Source: Chloroflexota bacterium (lineage in GTDB: Bacteria; Chloroflexota; Anaerolineae; B4-G1; SLSP01). Taken from it: a DNA stretch of 8,985 bases. Below, one piece after another: positions 1 to 5,874 of the stretch. The number at the start of each line of letters is the position of its first letter. Positions within the stretch are counted from its first letter, which is position 1. Under the pieces are notes generated by a model. The model ran no database searches and had not been told where the DNA came from. It saw only the letters and a list, made by a program, of their open reading frames with translations. The stretch spans positions 4,548 to 13,532 of the forward strand of contig JAKJAE010000040.1 in the NCBI GenBank assembly GCA_022707665.1. The letters are read 5' to 3'. Both the position numbers and the translations under genes were made by a program.

Positions 1-2
1 GC

Positions 3-617
3 GATGCCAGCGTGACCGCGGCCCTGGGCCACTCCAACACCGACTACACTACCGCCTCGCAGGCGTTGGCCGGACCATTCACCCACGTGACCCACACGTT
101 CAATGCGCAACGGGGGTTTCACCATCGCGAGCCAGGGGTCCTGGGGGCGGTGCTGGCTTCGGATGCAGTTACGGCAGAGCTCATCGCCGATACCGTTCAC
201 GTCCACCCAGGAGCCATGAAAGTGCTCCTCCGCTGCCTTGGCACGGAGCGGGTCGTTCTGGTCACGGACGCCATGGCTGCAGCCGGGCTCGGCGACGGTA
301 AATATGAGCTCCTGGGACACGAGGTTTTCGTCAAGAACGGTGCCGCGAGACAGGCAAACGGCACGATTGCTGGCAGTGCGGCTACCCTGATCCAGTGTGT
401 TCGCAACATCGTGCAAGTCGTCGGCACACCGCTCTGCGAAGCCATCCGGATGGCTTCTCATAACCCAGCGCGGGCGCTCGGACTGGATCACCAGCATGGA
501 CTTCTGGAAGCTGGTCGCGACGCCTCACTCGTGGTCCTCGATCCGGATCTGGCAGTCGCGATGACGTTCGTCCAGGGACGATGCGTCCACACAAAGGATA
601 GGATGGTGGCAAAGTGA
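3..617 (+). CDS. nagA: N-acetylglucosamine-6-phosphate deacetylase (NagA-type), C-terminal part
   Basis: This is the C-terminal 204 residues of an amidohydrolase that removes acetate from N-acetylglucosamine-6-phosphate (or the GalNAc isomer) in cytosolic amino-sugar catabolism. The frame is open to the window edge, so the gene starts outside. The family is about 380 residues, so roughly 175 are missing, including the first metal ligand. Visible landmarks in fragment numbering are the GHSN motif (H10, metal ligand), THTFNA (H31, the second metal His, normally THLFNAM), IADTVHVHP (substrate-binding His; the family usually has DG where this has DT), VTDAMAAAG (catalytic Asp) and the IAGS loop. 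The end GRDASLVVLDPDL is the usual return to the small beta-sandwich. The stop overlaps the next start in GTGA, so the two genes are probably translationally coupled. A GalNAc-6-P deacetylase (AgaA) cannot be excluded. Confidence 0.93.
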   Translation, partial: DASVTAALGHSNTDYTTASQALAGPFTHVTHTFNAQRGFHHREPGVLGAVLASDAVTAELIADTVHVHPGAMKVLLRCLGTERVVLVTDAMAAAGLGDGKYELLGHEVFVKNGAARQANGTIAGSAATLIQCVRNIVQVVGTPLCEAIRMASHNPARALGLDHQHGLLEAGRDASLVVLDPDLAVAMTFVQGRCVHTKDRMVAK

Positions 618-1666
618 GTTTGAGAGACGAGATCCTGGAGCAACCGGAGGCCCTGCGACGCCTGATCCAGACCCAATGGACGACGATCCAGGCGATTGCA
701 CGCGAGATCAAGCATCGCGTTGATCGAGGCGATATCGACTACGTCTACCTGACGGGTCGCGGCACATCAGACCACGCCGGCCACTATGCGCAGTACCTGT
801 GGGGATCGCACAACCGGCTACCAGTTGCGCTTGCCACGCCCTCGCTCTTCAGCGTCTACCAGCAGCCACCCCGGCTCAGACACGCCCTGGTCGTGGGCAT
901 CTCGCAGTCGGGGCAGTCACCCGACATCATCAGCGTGATCGACGAGGCCCGACGGCAGGGAGCGCCTACCCTTGCGATCGTCAACGCGGCGCAATCGCCC
1001 CTTGCTGAGGCCAGTGACTGGGTAATCGATGCCTCTGCCGGACCGGAGGTCGCCGTCGCCGCGACGAAGTCGTACACAGCAGAGCTGGCGGTCGTAGCTC
1101 TTCTCTCAGTGGCGCTGGAGGACCGCGCAGGCGCGCAGTTGGCTGCAGTGGAAGCCGTGGCTTCGGATATGGAGAAGATGCTGGCGCTCGAGGCAGAGAT
1201 CGCAAGCATCGCCGAACGCTACCGCTATATGACGCGCTGCGTAGTCCTTGGCCGCGGCTACAACTACGCCACGGCCCACGAATGGGCCCTCAAGCTCAAG
1301 GAGTTGACCTATACAGTAGCCTATCCGTTCTCTTCGGCAGACTTCCAGCACGGACCCATTGCCATGGTCGATCAAGGCTTCCCCGTGATGGCTATCATGC
1401 CGAAGGGTGCGCTGATCGATGACCTCTTGGAGCTTGCCGCAAGGCTCAAGGTGACGAACCAGGCCGAACTGCTTGTGCTTTCCAACGATGATCGCGCCCT
1501 CGCCCTTGCCGATCGCGCCATCGCTCTGCCCGGCGACGTACCCGAGTGGCTCACCCCGCTCGTGGCCATCGTTCCGGGCCAGCTATTCTGCTACCACCTC
1601 ACCCGTGCCAAGGGCTACAACACCGAGAGCCCGCGGATGTTGAGCAAGGTCACAAAGACGGAGTAG
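614..1666 (+). CDS. SIS-domain aminosugar-6-phosphate deaminase/isomerase (NagB-II / GlmS-isomerase-like)
   Basis: This 350-residue protein has two SIS sugar-isomerase domains (about residues 40-165 and 205-335) and no glutaminase domain, so it is not a full GlmS. Proteins of this form deaminate and isomerise glucosamine-6-phosphate to fructose-6-phosphate (NagB-II) or act on galactosamine-6-phosphate (AgaS). Sugar-phosphate-binding signatures are GRGTSDHAGHYAQ (48-60), the Ser-rich loop GISQSGQSPD (95-104), EVAVAATKSYTAEL (145-158), and the second-domain GRGYNYATAHEWALKLKE (213-230) ending in the Glu that matches the GlmS isomerase base. FQHGP follows (His246), and the tail NTESPRMLSKVTKT is typical. 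The GTG start overlaps the nagA stop by 4 bases, with a GGTGG ribosome site 4 bases upstream. Following a deacetylase directly supports the NagB-II or AgaS role. Which hexosamine it uses is undetermined. Confidence 0.9.
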   Translation: MSLRDEILEQPEALRRLIQTQWTTIQAIAREIKHRVDRGDIDYVYLTGRGTSDHAGHYAQYLWGSHNRLPVALATPSLFSVYQQPPRLRHALVVGISQSGQSPDIISVIDEARRQGAPTLAIVNAAQSPLAEASDWVIDASAGPEVAVAATKSYTAELAVVALLSVALEDRAGAQLAAVEAVASDMEKMLALEAEIASIAERYRYMTRCVVLGRGYNYATAHEWALKLKELTYTVAYPFSSADFQHGPIAMVDQGFPVMAIMPKGALIDDLLELAARLKVTNQAELLVLSNDDRALALADRAIALPGDVPEWLTPLVAIVPGQLFCYHLTRAKGYNTESPRMLSKVTKTE

Positions 1667-1671
1667 CTGGT
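1660..1671 (+). promoter_or_regulatory. Ribosome binding site fixing the aminotransferase start
   Basis: GGAG at 1660-1663 overlaps the end of the preceding deaminase gene (stop 1664-1666) and lies 8 bases before the GTG at 1672. It supports a start there rather than at the upstream in-frame ATG at 1546, which would bury 40 codons in the neighbouring gene. Confidence 0.65.
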
Positions 1672-2901
1672 GTGACGCATCATACCTTCCCACCCCGGAG
1701 ACACTTTGGCGAGGAGGAGAAAGCTGCCGTCGTCGCGTTGCTGGACAGAGCAATTGCCGCCGGCGAAGCACCTGGCTATAACGGCCACGAGGAGGAAGCT
1801 TATTGTGCCGAGTTCTCGGACTTCCTGGGAGGTGGTTACACTGACGCCGTGAGTTCGGGTACCGCAGGCATCTACGCTGCGCTGCGCGCGCTCGACCTGG
1901 AACCGTTCAGCGAGGTCATCGTCGGTGCTGTGACGGACCCGGGCGGACTGATGCCGGTTCCCTTGCTCAACCTGGTCCCAGTGATCGCTGACACGGTTCC
2001 GGGGAGCTTCAACACCGGCCCTGACCAGATCGAGGCGCTCATCTCGCCAGAGACGAGTGCGATTATCGTGCCCCACATCGCGGGAGAACCGGCAGACGTA
2101 GCTAGCATTGTGGAACTCGCGCACCAGCACGGCATTCCCGTGATCGAGGATTGCTCCCAGGCGCATGCTGCCACACTCCACGGGCGGCCCGTTGGCACCT
2201 TCGGCGATATCGGCGTGTTCTCGACGATGTTCGGGAAGCACCACAGTTCCGGGGGGCAAGGAGGCCTGGTTTTCACGCGCGACGAGGCGCTCTACCGGTC
2301 AGTCCGCAGAGCGTCAGATCGCGGCAAACCCTTCTTCCTGCCTGCGGGATCGACCAATGTCATTGCCTCGCTCAACCTCAACCTCAGCGATCTGGCTGCC
2401 GCCATGGGTCGTGTGCAGTTGCGGAAGCTCCCTCATACCGTGCGACGACGACGCGAGATCGTCGCGAAGCTAGCGCTTGGCCTTCAGTCACTGGATTCTG
2501 TCTCAATTCCGGCCACGATCGCAGGCGCACGACCCAGCTATTGGTTCCTGCGTATGCGATATCGAGGTGTGTCCGGGCGAGTCACTGTGGACAAGACAGC
2601 CTTCTGCACAGCCCTGGGAGCCTCAGGGTTACCCGCTGTTGCCGACTACTCAGCAGCACTGCCCCACACGATGGAGTGGTTCACCAATCGGCGCGTCTTC
2701 GGCACGAGCGGCTATCCCTGGGCGAGCCCCGATTACCGGGGCGATCGAGACCGGCAGTTCGCCTGCCCTAACGCCCGCGAGGCGATCGCGTCGCACTTCA
2801 ACGTGATGATCCACGAAGCCTGGAGTGACAAGGACGTGGAGCAGGCTATCGCGATCTTCACGGAGGTGGAGGCAACATTCTCAGAACGCAGTCAACACTA
2901 A
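1672..2901 (+). CDS. DegT/DnrJ/EryC1/StrS-family PLP-dependent aminotransferase
   Basis: This 409-residue fold-type I PLP enzyme belongs to the family that transfers an amino group, usually from Glu or Gln, to keto-sugars or keto-cyclitols. Seen: SSGTAGIYAALRAL (61-74, phosphate-binding turn), IVPHIAGEPADVASI (132-146), IEDCSQAHAA (158-167, where Asp160 would hold the pyridine nitrogen) and the Schiff-base region FSTMFGKHHSSGGQGG with Lys189. The open frame extends upstream to 1546 inside the previous gene. I chose GTG at 1672 because GGAG (1660-1663) sits 8 bases before it, because family homology begins just after it, and because this leaves a 5-base gap after the previous stop. The co-transcribed genes deal with amino sugars, but a transaminase is not needed in the standard NagA/NagB route. 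It may make or remove an amine on a 3- or 4-keto sugar or an inosose. The substrate is unknown. Confidence 0.9.
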   Translation: MTHHTFPPRRHFGEEEKAAVVALLDRAIAAGEAPGYNGHEEEAYCAEFSDFLGGGYTDAVSSGTAGIYAALRALDLEPFSEVIVGAVTDPGGLMPVPLLNLVPVIADTVPGSFNTGPDQIEALISPETSAIIVPHIAGEPADVASIVELAHQHGIPVIEDCSQAHAATLHGRPVGTFGDIGVFSTMFGKHHSSGGQGGLVFTRDEALYRSVRRASDRGKPFFLPAGSTNVIASLNLNLSDLAAAMGRVQLRKLPHTVRRRREIVAKLALGLQSLDSVSIPATIAGARPSYWFLRMRYRGVSGRVTVDKTAFCTALGASGLPAVADYSAALPHTMEWFTNRRVFGTSGYPWASPDYRGDRDRQFACPNAREAIASHFNVMIHEAWSDKDVEQAIAIFTEVEATFSERSQH

Positions 2902-2908
2902 AGCGCAA

Positions 2909-3607
2909 CTACGTGATCAGATCGGCCGAAAGGAAGTCCACCCGGTTGAGATACCGGATAACGCGCTGATCCCCGGTGAAGGTGATCGCCGTGATCGATG
3001 CGTTGTTGGCCGCAAACCAAACGGGGTCGTGCTCCTCTTCCGGGTCCCTCTCTGGAAGGCCCGTGATCGCCCGCATCATGTAGTTGAAGAAACCACCATG
3101 GCTGACAATGGCAACCCCATCGTCACTGGTGCTCTCGTGAGACGCCAGCAATTGGGCCAGGACCCGGCGCGCACGGGGGGCACGCAGCTCTTTGGGTTCA
3201 AATGGGCGGTTCCACCATCCATCTTCCGTCACACCATCTGGAAGCACCAATCGTGGATAGGTCGTCGCCAGATAGCTTCGGTTCCGGCCGGGTTTCGGGA
3301 CGTAGGTCTCAGTTTCCTTATCGTAAAGGAACATTCCCCCGGTCTCGTGGATGTCGAGCCAGCCATAGAGCGGTAGATCCAACGCTTCGGCTACCCGGTA
3401 ACCGGTCGCAATGGCCCGCTCCATCAGGCTGCAGTAGAGGTGCGTAATCCGGATGCCAGACGCCGCGAGGAACCCCGCCAGAAGCTCAGCTTGCTTCTCT
3501 CCCGCTTCGGTGAGAAGGGGATCCACCACGCGCCCATCATTCGAGCCGCTCTGTTCCCAAAGTAGGTTGTTCCGTGATTGTCCGTGTCGTATGAAGTAGA
3601 AATCCAT
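2909..3607 (-). CDS. Histidine phosphatase family protein (phosphoglycerate mutase-like)
   Basis: This 232-residue member of the branch-1 histidine phosphatases transfers phosphate through a phospho-histidine, either as a phosphatase or as a cofactor-dependent mutase. Catalytic residues visible are the RHGQS motif with nucleophile His8, Arg64 in SLMERAIATG, Glu88 in the HETGG stretch (likely proton donor) and His170 in VSHGGFF. There is no signal peptide, so it should be cytosolic. Compared with a minimal RHG phosphatase it has an insert around residues 90-140 rich in Trp, Tyr and Pro (for example EDGWWNRPFEP), which probably forms the substrate lid. The ATG start is preceded by AAGGA with a 5-base spacer. 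It is transcribed alone, tail-to-tail with the aminotransferase (7 bases apart) and divergent from the D-aminopeptidase. The substrate cannot be told, and I would not call it glycolytic phosphoglycerate mutase. Confidence 0.92.
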   Translation of the reverse strand: MDFYFIRHGQSRNNLLWEQSGSNDGRVVDPLLTEAGEKQAELLAGFLAASGIRITHLYCSLMERAIATGYRVAEALDLPLYGWLDIHETGGMFLYDKETETYVPKPGRNRSYLATTYPRLVLPDGVTEDGWWNRPFEPKELRAPRARRVLAQLLASHESTSDDGVAIVSHGGFFNYMMRAITGLPERDPEEEHDPVWFAANNASITAITFTGDQRVIRYLNRVDFLSADLIT

Positions 3608-3637
3608 GGATGTCCTTTGCGCATGCTATGGGTTCAG

Positions 3638-3655
3638 AGTGTCACGACGGACACT
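3638..3655. promoter_or_regulatory. Inverted repeat AGTGTC-N6-GACACT, possible operator
   Basis: This is a perfect 6-bp dyad with a 6-base spacer (ACGACG), 31 bases before the histidine phosphatase start. If the weak minus-strand promoter at 3669-3697 is real, the dyad lies just downstream of the transcription start, a common repressor position. It could also form a small hairpin in the 5' leader. No regulator gene is in the window to pair with it. Confidence 0.35.
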
Positions 3656-3668
3656 TGCTCCAGCGGCA

Positions 3669-3697
3669 AGGATACCAGGAATGGCGCCATAGGGAAA
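3669..3697 (-). promoter_or_regulatory. Weak candidate promoter for the histidine phosphatase
   Basis: On the minus strand TATCCT (3669-3674) is preceded by TGG, giving an extended -10 form. A poor -35 match, TTTCCC (3692-3697), lies at a 17-base spacing. Only four of six -10 bases and three of six -35 bases fit the sigma-70 consensus, so this is tentative. Confidence 0.25.
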
Positions 3698-3784
3698 TGC
3701 GCCTGCCTGGTGCTTGGTACCGCTGATGTTTCGGGTTCGTAGGTGCGATCTCAGTCATTCTGATGCCCCAGCAGGCGGTCGCAG

Positions 3785-3817
3785 AACCGATGAATCGGTT
3801 ACTAAGAACCAACTTAG
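3785..3817. promoter_or_regulatory. Compact operator-like dyad cluster
   Basis: AACCGAT (3785-3791) and ATCGGTT (3794-3800) form a perfect 7+7 dyad around a 2-base centre. Immediately after it, CTAAG (3802-3806) and CTTAG (3813-3817) form a second, 5-bp inverted repeat, and AACC recurs at 3807-3810 as a further partner for GGTT. A two-base loop makes an RNA hairpin unlikely for the first dyad, so a protein-binding site is the better reading. It lies about 37 bases upstream of the candidate -10 of the aminopeptidase gene (near -74 relative to transcription start), which suits an activator or an upstream operator. Confidence 0.45.
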
Positions 3818-3832
3818 CTTTCGACCAGGGCG

Positions 3833-3859
3833 GTGACTGCCCCAGGTTGTGTGTATACT
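3833..3859 (+). promoter_or_regulatory. Candidate sigma-70-type promoter of the M55 aminopeptidase gene
   Basis: TATACT at 3854-3859 matches five of six -10 bases and is preceded by a TGTG run. GTGACT (3833-3838) is the best -35 candidate, with four of six bases, but at a short 15-base spacing. Transcription would start near 3866, leaving a leader of about 54 bases. Confidence 0.4.
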
Positions 3860-3906
3860 GAAGCAGTGACGCCCTTGCTCGTGGAGGGTCAGTTCAGGTA
3901 GGCGAC

Positions 3907-3912
3907 AGGAGG
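3907..3912 (+). promoter_or_regulatory. Strong ribosome binding site (AGGAGG)
   Basis: AGGAGG lies 7 bases before the ATG at 3920 and only 1 base before an in-frame TTG at 3914. The spacing decides for the ATG as the start of the M55 aminopeptidase. Confidence 0.8.
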
Positions 3913-3919
3913 CTTGAGG

Positions 3920-4714
3920 ATGAAGGTCCTGATGATGACCGATCTGGAAGGTGTGGCAGGGGTCGTGACGTTCGAGCAGGACAGTTACTCCGACGGCAAG
4001 TACTACGAGACAGCCAAGCGACTCCTGACCGCAGAGGTGAACGCTGCTGTCGACGGGTTGATGGCCGCAGGGGCTGAGGAAGTCGTGGTGATCGATGGCC
4101 ACGGGCCCGGCGGCATCTGGTTCGAGGACCTGCATCCGCGGGCGAAGCTGATGCACGGTCGCCCCCTTGCGCTTCAAGCCCTTCGGGAGTCGCTGTACAA
4201 ACAGTATGATGTCTCCGTCATCATCGGACAGCACGCGATGGCAGGCGTGGCTGACGGTGACCTTGCGCACACCCAGAGCAGCCGCGCCATCGACCGTTAC
4301 ACACTGAATGGTCGCCCCATTGGCGAAATTGCCCAATGGGCGCTCTTCTGCGGTGCCCTCGGCCTGCCCGTTATCTTCCTGAGTGGCGATCACGCCGCTT
4401 GCCGCGAGATCGAGGCCCTGATTCCTGGCGTTACCACGGCAGCCGTCAAACAGGGACTGAGCCGCACATCGGCGATCACGCTGTCGAAAGAGGCCGCCCG
4501 CGAGTTGATCCGGTCACAGTCTCACCTGGCGCTCGAGAAACATCGTGCGGCCCCGCTCCCACCCCTAGTTTGGGACTCGCCCTACGTCCTTGAGAAGCGC
4601 TACTTCCACACAGACACAGCAGATGCTGCGGCGTCTCACCCTGGCGTCGAACGCGTCGACAGTCAGACCGTCCGCATCCGCAGCAACGATATCCTCGACA
4701 TCATCTATCGGTAG
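3920..4714 (+). CDS. M55 family D-aminopeptidase (DppA-like)
   Basis: This 264-residue zinc peptidase is of the DppA type, whose characterised Bacillus member releases N-terminal D-Ala from D-amino-acid peptides. The full active-site set is visible: Asp8 and Glu10 in MTDLEGVAG, His61 in IDGHGPG, His105 in GQHAMAG, His117 in LAHTQSS and Glu136 in NGRPIGE. These match the known order in DppA (Asp8, Glu10, His60, His104, His115, Glu133) almost residue for residue. Length is close to the family norm (about 270). There is no signal peptide, so it is expected to be a cytosolic decamer-type enzyme. The ATG was chosen for its AGGAGG site. The gene stands alone between a divergent promoter region and a strong hairpin, with no peptide transporter beside it, unlike the dpp operon. 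A role in recycling cell-wall or diet-derived D-Ala peptides is inference. Confidence 0.93.
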   Translation: MKVLMMTDLEGVAGVVTFEQDSYSDGKYYETAKRLLTAEVNAAVDGLMAAGAEEVVVIDGHGPGGIWFEDLHPRAKLMHGRPLALQALRESLYKQYDVSVIIGQHAMAGVADGDLAHTQSSRAIDRYTLNGRPIGEIAQWALFCGALGLPVIFLSGDHAACREIEALIPGVTTAAVKQGLSRTSAITLSKEAARELIRSQSHLALEKHRAAPLPPLVWDSPYVLEKRYFHTDTADAAASHPGVERVDSQTVRIRSNDILDIIYR

Positions 4715-4732
4715 GCAGCGGTACGTCATAAA

Positions 4733-4766
4733 GACCATTGAGCTCCGTTAGCGGAGCTCAATGGTC
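4733..4766. terminator. 15-bp perfect hairpin between convergent genes, likely bidirectional terminator
   Basis: The arms 4733-4747 and 4752-4766 are perfect complements (15 bp) around a TTAG tetraloop. The hairpin begins 18 bases after the aminopeptidase stop and lies about 90 bases beyond the 3' end of the opposing SDR gene. There is no real T-run after it on the plus strand (CTGTCAGG), and on the minus strand only a short TTTAT. It is therefore either a bidirectional terminator without a classic U-tract or an RNA-stabilising 3' hairpin. Confidence 0.7.
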
Positions 4767-4782
4767 CTGTCAGGTCGCCCCG

Positions 4783-4807
4783 GCTTCGGCACGTCGGCGC
4801 CCGAAGC
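4783..4807. repeat. Second, weaker inverted repeat in the convergent spacer
   Basis: GCTTCGG (4783-4789) and CCGAAGC (4801-4807) form a 7-bp stem around an 11-base loop, between the strong hairpin and the end of the SDR gene. It may help termination of the minus-strand operon, but no T-run follows on either side, so its role is uncertain. Confidence 0.3.
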
Positions 4808-4855
4808 AGGTGGCTACAGCGCCCTCTCTCTCCAGCATCTCATGCAACCGTTGCG

Positions 4856-5857
4856 CTAGAACCAACGGCTGATCGAGTACTCCGGCTCGAACCCCAGCAA
4901 CTCACGTGCCTTGTCGATGCTCACGAGCGTCTCCGTCCCCAGGAGTGGTCGCTTGAGAGGAACATCCGGATAGAAAAGCTCCGTAAGCGTCTGCGTCGGC
5001 ACCCCCGCCGAGTTGTGGCTATCATTCACCCACAAGGGATGGCTGCCATCGTAGTTGGCCAGTAGCCCAAGCTCAATGGCCTGCGCCGAATCGCGCGCAT
5101 CGATGCTAGCCCAGAAGTTGCTATAACCGAACATCATCCGGGCGTTGGGCAACTCGCGCAGATTGACGTGCGTATCCCCATACTCGAACGCTCGCGACGC
5201 ACGTAACCTATCGTGCTGGTCAATGATCGCCTGCGCCATCGCGCGTTGCTCAACCTCAGAATGGGACAGCAGGTCCTGGTAGGCCCTGATCGATGCCTGC
5301 CTTCCTTCCCGCATTCGCTCCTCGTTCTCACCGGTGATCTCATACACGCCGGGAAGGCGCAGGAACACGCTCGATATCCCCTCACGCCGCCAGAAGTAGT
5401 AGCCGATCTCCTCCATGATCTGCTTCGAGAACGAGTAGGGGTCCGTCGTATAGCTCGGGTGAGCCTCGTCCATCGGGAAGTACTGCAGCTGGAAGCGCTT
5501 GATCCCGAAGTTGTAGCCCAGAGCATTGATCGAACTGGCACTCACAATGCGTCCGATCCCCGCATTGGCAGCGGCCCGGTATACGTTGAACGTTCCCGTG
5601 TCGTTCACATAGAAAATCGCCTCGCCCGTGTCCAGGCCGGGGTTAGGGATCGCCGCCAGGTGCACGATCGCGTCCATACCCTTGACGCATTCGGTCAGAC
5701 ATCCGAAGTCGACAATATCACACTGGCGGTAGGAAGCACCGGGGATCTCCAGATCAGGTGTACGCCCAATGACTGTGACGTCGTGATCGTGCGCCACCAA
5801 CCGCTTCACCGCTTCGCGTCCTACTGCACCAGTACCACCCGTTACCAAGACATGCAT
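4856..5857 (-). CDS. NAD-dependent epimerase/dehydratase (extended SDR)
   Basis: This 333-residue extended short-chain dehydrogenase acts on a sugar or sugar nucleotide. The Rossmann glycine motif GGTGAVG (7-13) opens the protein, followed by VHLAAIPNP (66-74), SASS (107-110) and the catalytic pair Tyr141 and Lys145 in YSFSK. The C-terminal substrate half includes the family-typical ending in which residues near LLGFEPEYSI precede the stop. The frame is open to an ATG at 5896, but that start overlaps the acetyltransferase gene and adds 13 residues ahead of the Rossmann strand. The ATG at 5857 has GGAGG with a 7-base spacer and is preferred. It is the last gene of the minus operon, 17 bases after the acetyltransferase. 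It could be a uronate or aldose dehydrogenase working with the SMP-30 lactonase upstream, or a GalE-like epimerase. The sequence does not decide. Confidence 0.88.
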   Translation of the reverse strand: MHVLVTGGTGAVGREAVKRLVAHDHDVTVIGRTPDLEIPGASYRQCDIVDFGCLTECVKGMDAIVHLAAIPNPGLDTGEAIFYVNDTGTFNVYRAAANAGIGRIVSASSINALGYNFGIKRFQLQYFPMDEAHPSYTTDPYSFSKQIMEEIGYYFWRREGISSVFLRLPGVYEITGENEERMREGRQASIRAYQDLLSHSEVEQRAMAQAIIDQHDRLRASRAFEYGDTHVNLRELPNARMMFGYSNFWASIDARDSAQAIELGLLANYDGSHPLWVNDSHNSAGVPTQTLTELFYPDVPLKRPLLGTETLVSIDKARELLGFEPEYSISRWF

Positions 5858-5869
5858 GCAAAGGCCTCC
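5858..5869 (-). promoter_or_regulatory. Ribosome binding site deciding the SDR start
   Basis: On the minus strand GGAGG (5865-5869) is followed by a 7-base spacer and then the ATG at 5857. This is a textbook arrangement that argues against the longer reading from 5896, which would overlap the previous gene by 22 bases. Confidence 0.75.
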
Positions 5870-5874
5870 ATGAG

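Larger units (their letters stand above)
3608..3919. other. Divergent intergenic region with several inverted repeats
   Basis: This 312-base spacer separates the starts of the histidine phosphatase (minus) and the M55 aminopeptidase (plus). I see no credible gene in it; the minus frame that enters it from the right (ending at 3755) is antisense to the aminopeptidase and has no family features. It contains a plausible plus-strand promoter near 3854, a weak minus-strand promoter near 3669, and three inverted repeats of operator type (3638-3655, 3681-3690 and 3785-3817), listed separately. The region near 3791-3820 is more AT-rich than its surroundings. Confidence 0.7.

Noticed and set aside
1546..1671. 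Upstream extension of the aminotransferase by 42 codons
   Set aside because: It overlaps the deaminase gene, and the translated extension looks like an alternate-frame shadow. A better ribosome site and homology place the start at 1672.
1615..2259. Minus-strand open frame (214 codons)
   Set aside because: It lies opposite the start of the DegT aminotransferase, has no recognisable domain, and the plus strand carries the PLP-enzyme motifs.
2825..3376. Plus-strand open frame (183 codons) continuing past the aminotransferase
   Set aside because: It is out of frame with the aminotransferase and antisense to the histidine phosphatase, with no family features.
3681..3690. Palindrome ATGGCGCCAT as a stand-alone operator
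   Set aside because: A 10-base palindrome can arise by chance in GC-rich sequence, and it has no flanking extension. It is kept only as part of the spacer description.
3755..4393. Minus-strand open frame (212 codons) entering the divergent spacer
   Set aside because: Most of it is antisense to the M55 aminopeptidase, and the part in the spacer has no ribosome site or domain of its own.
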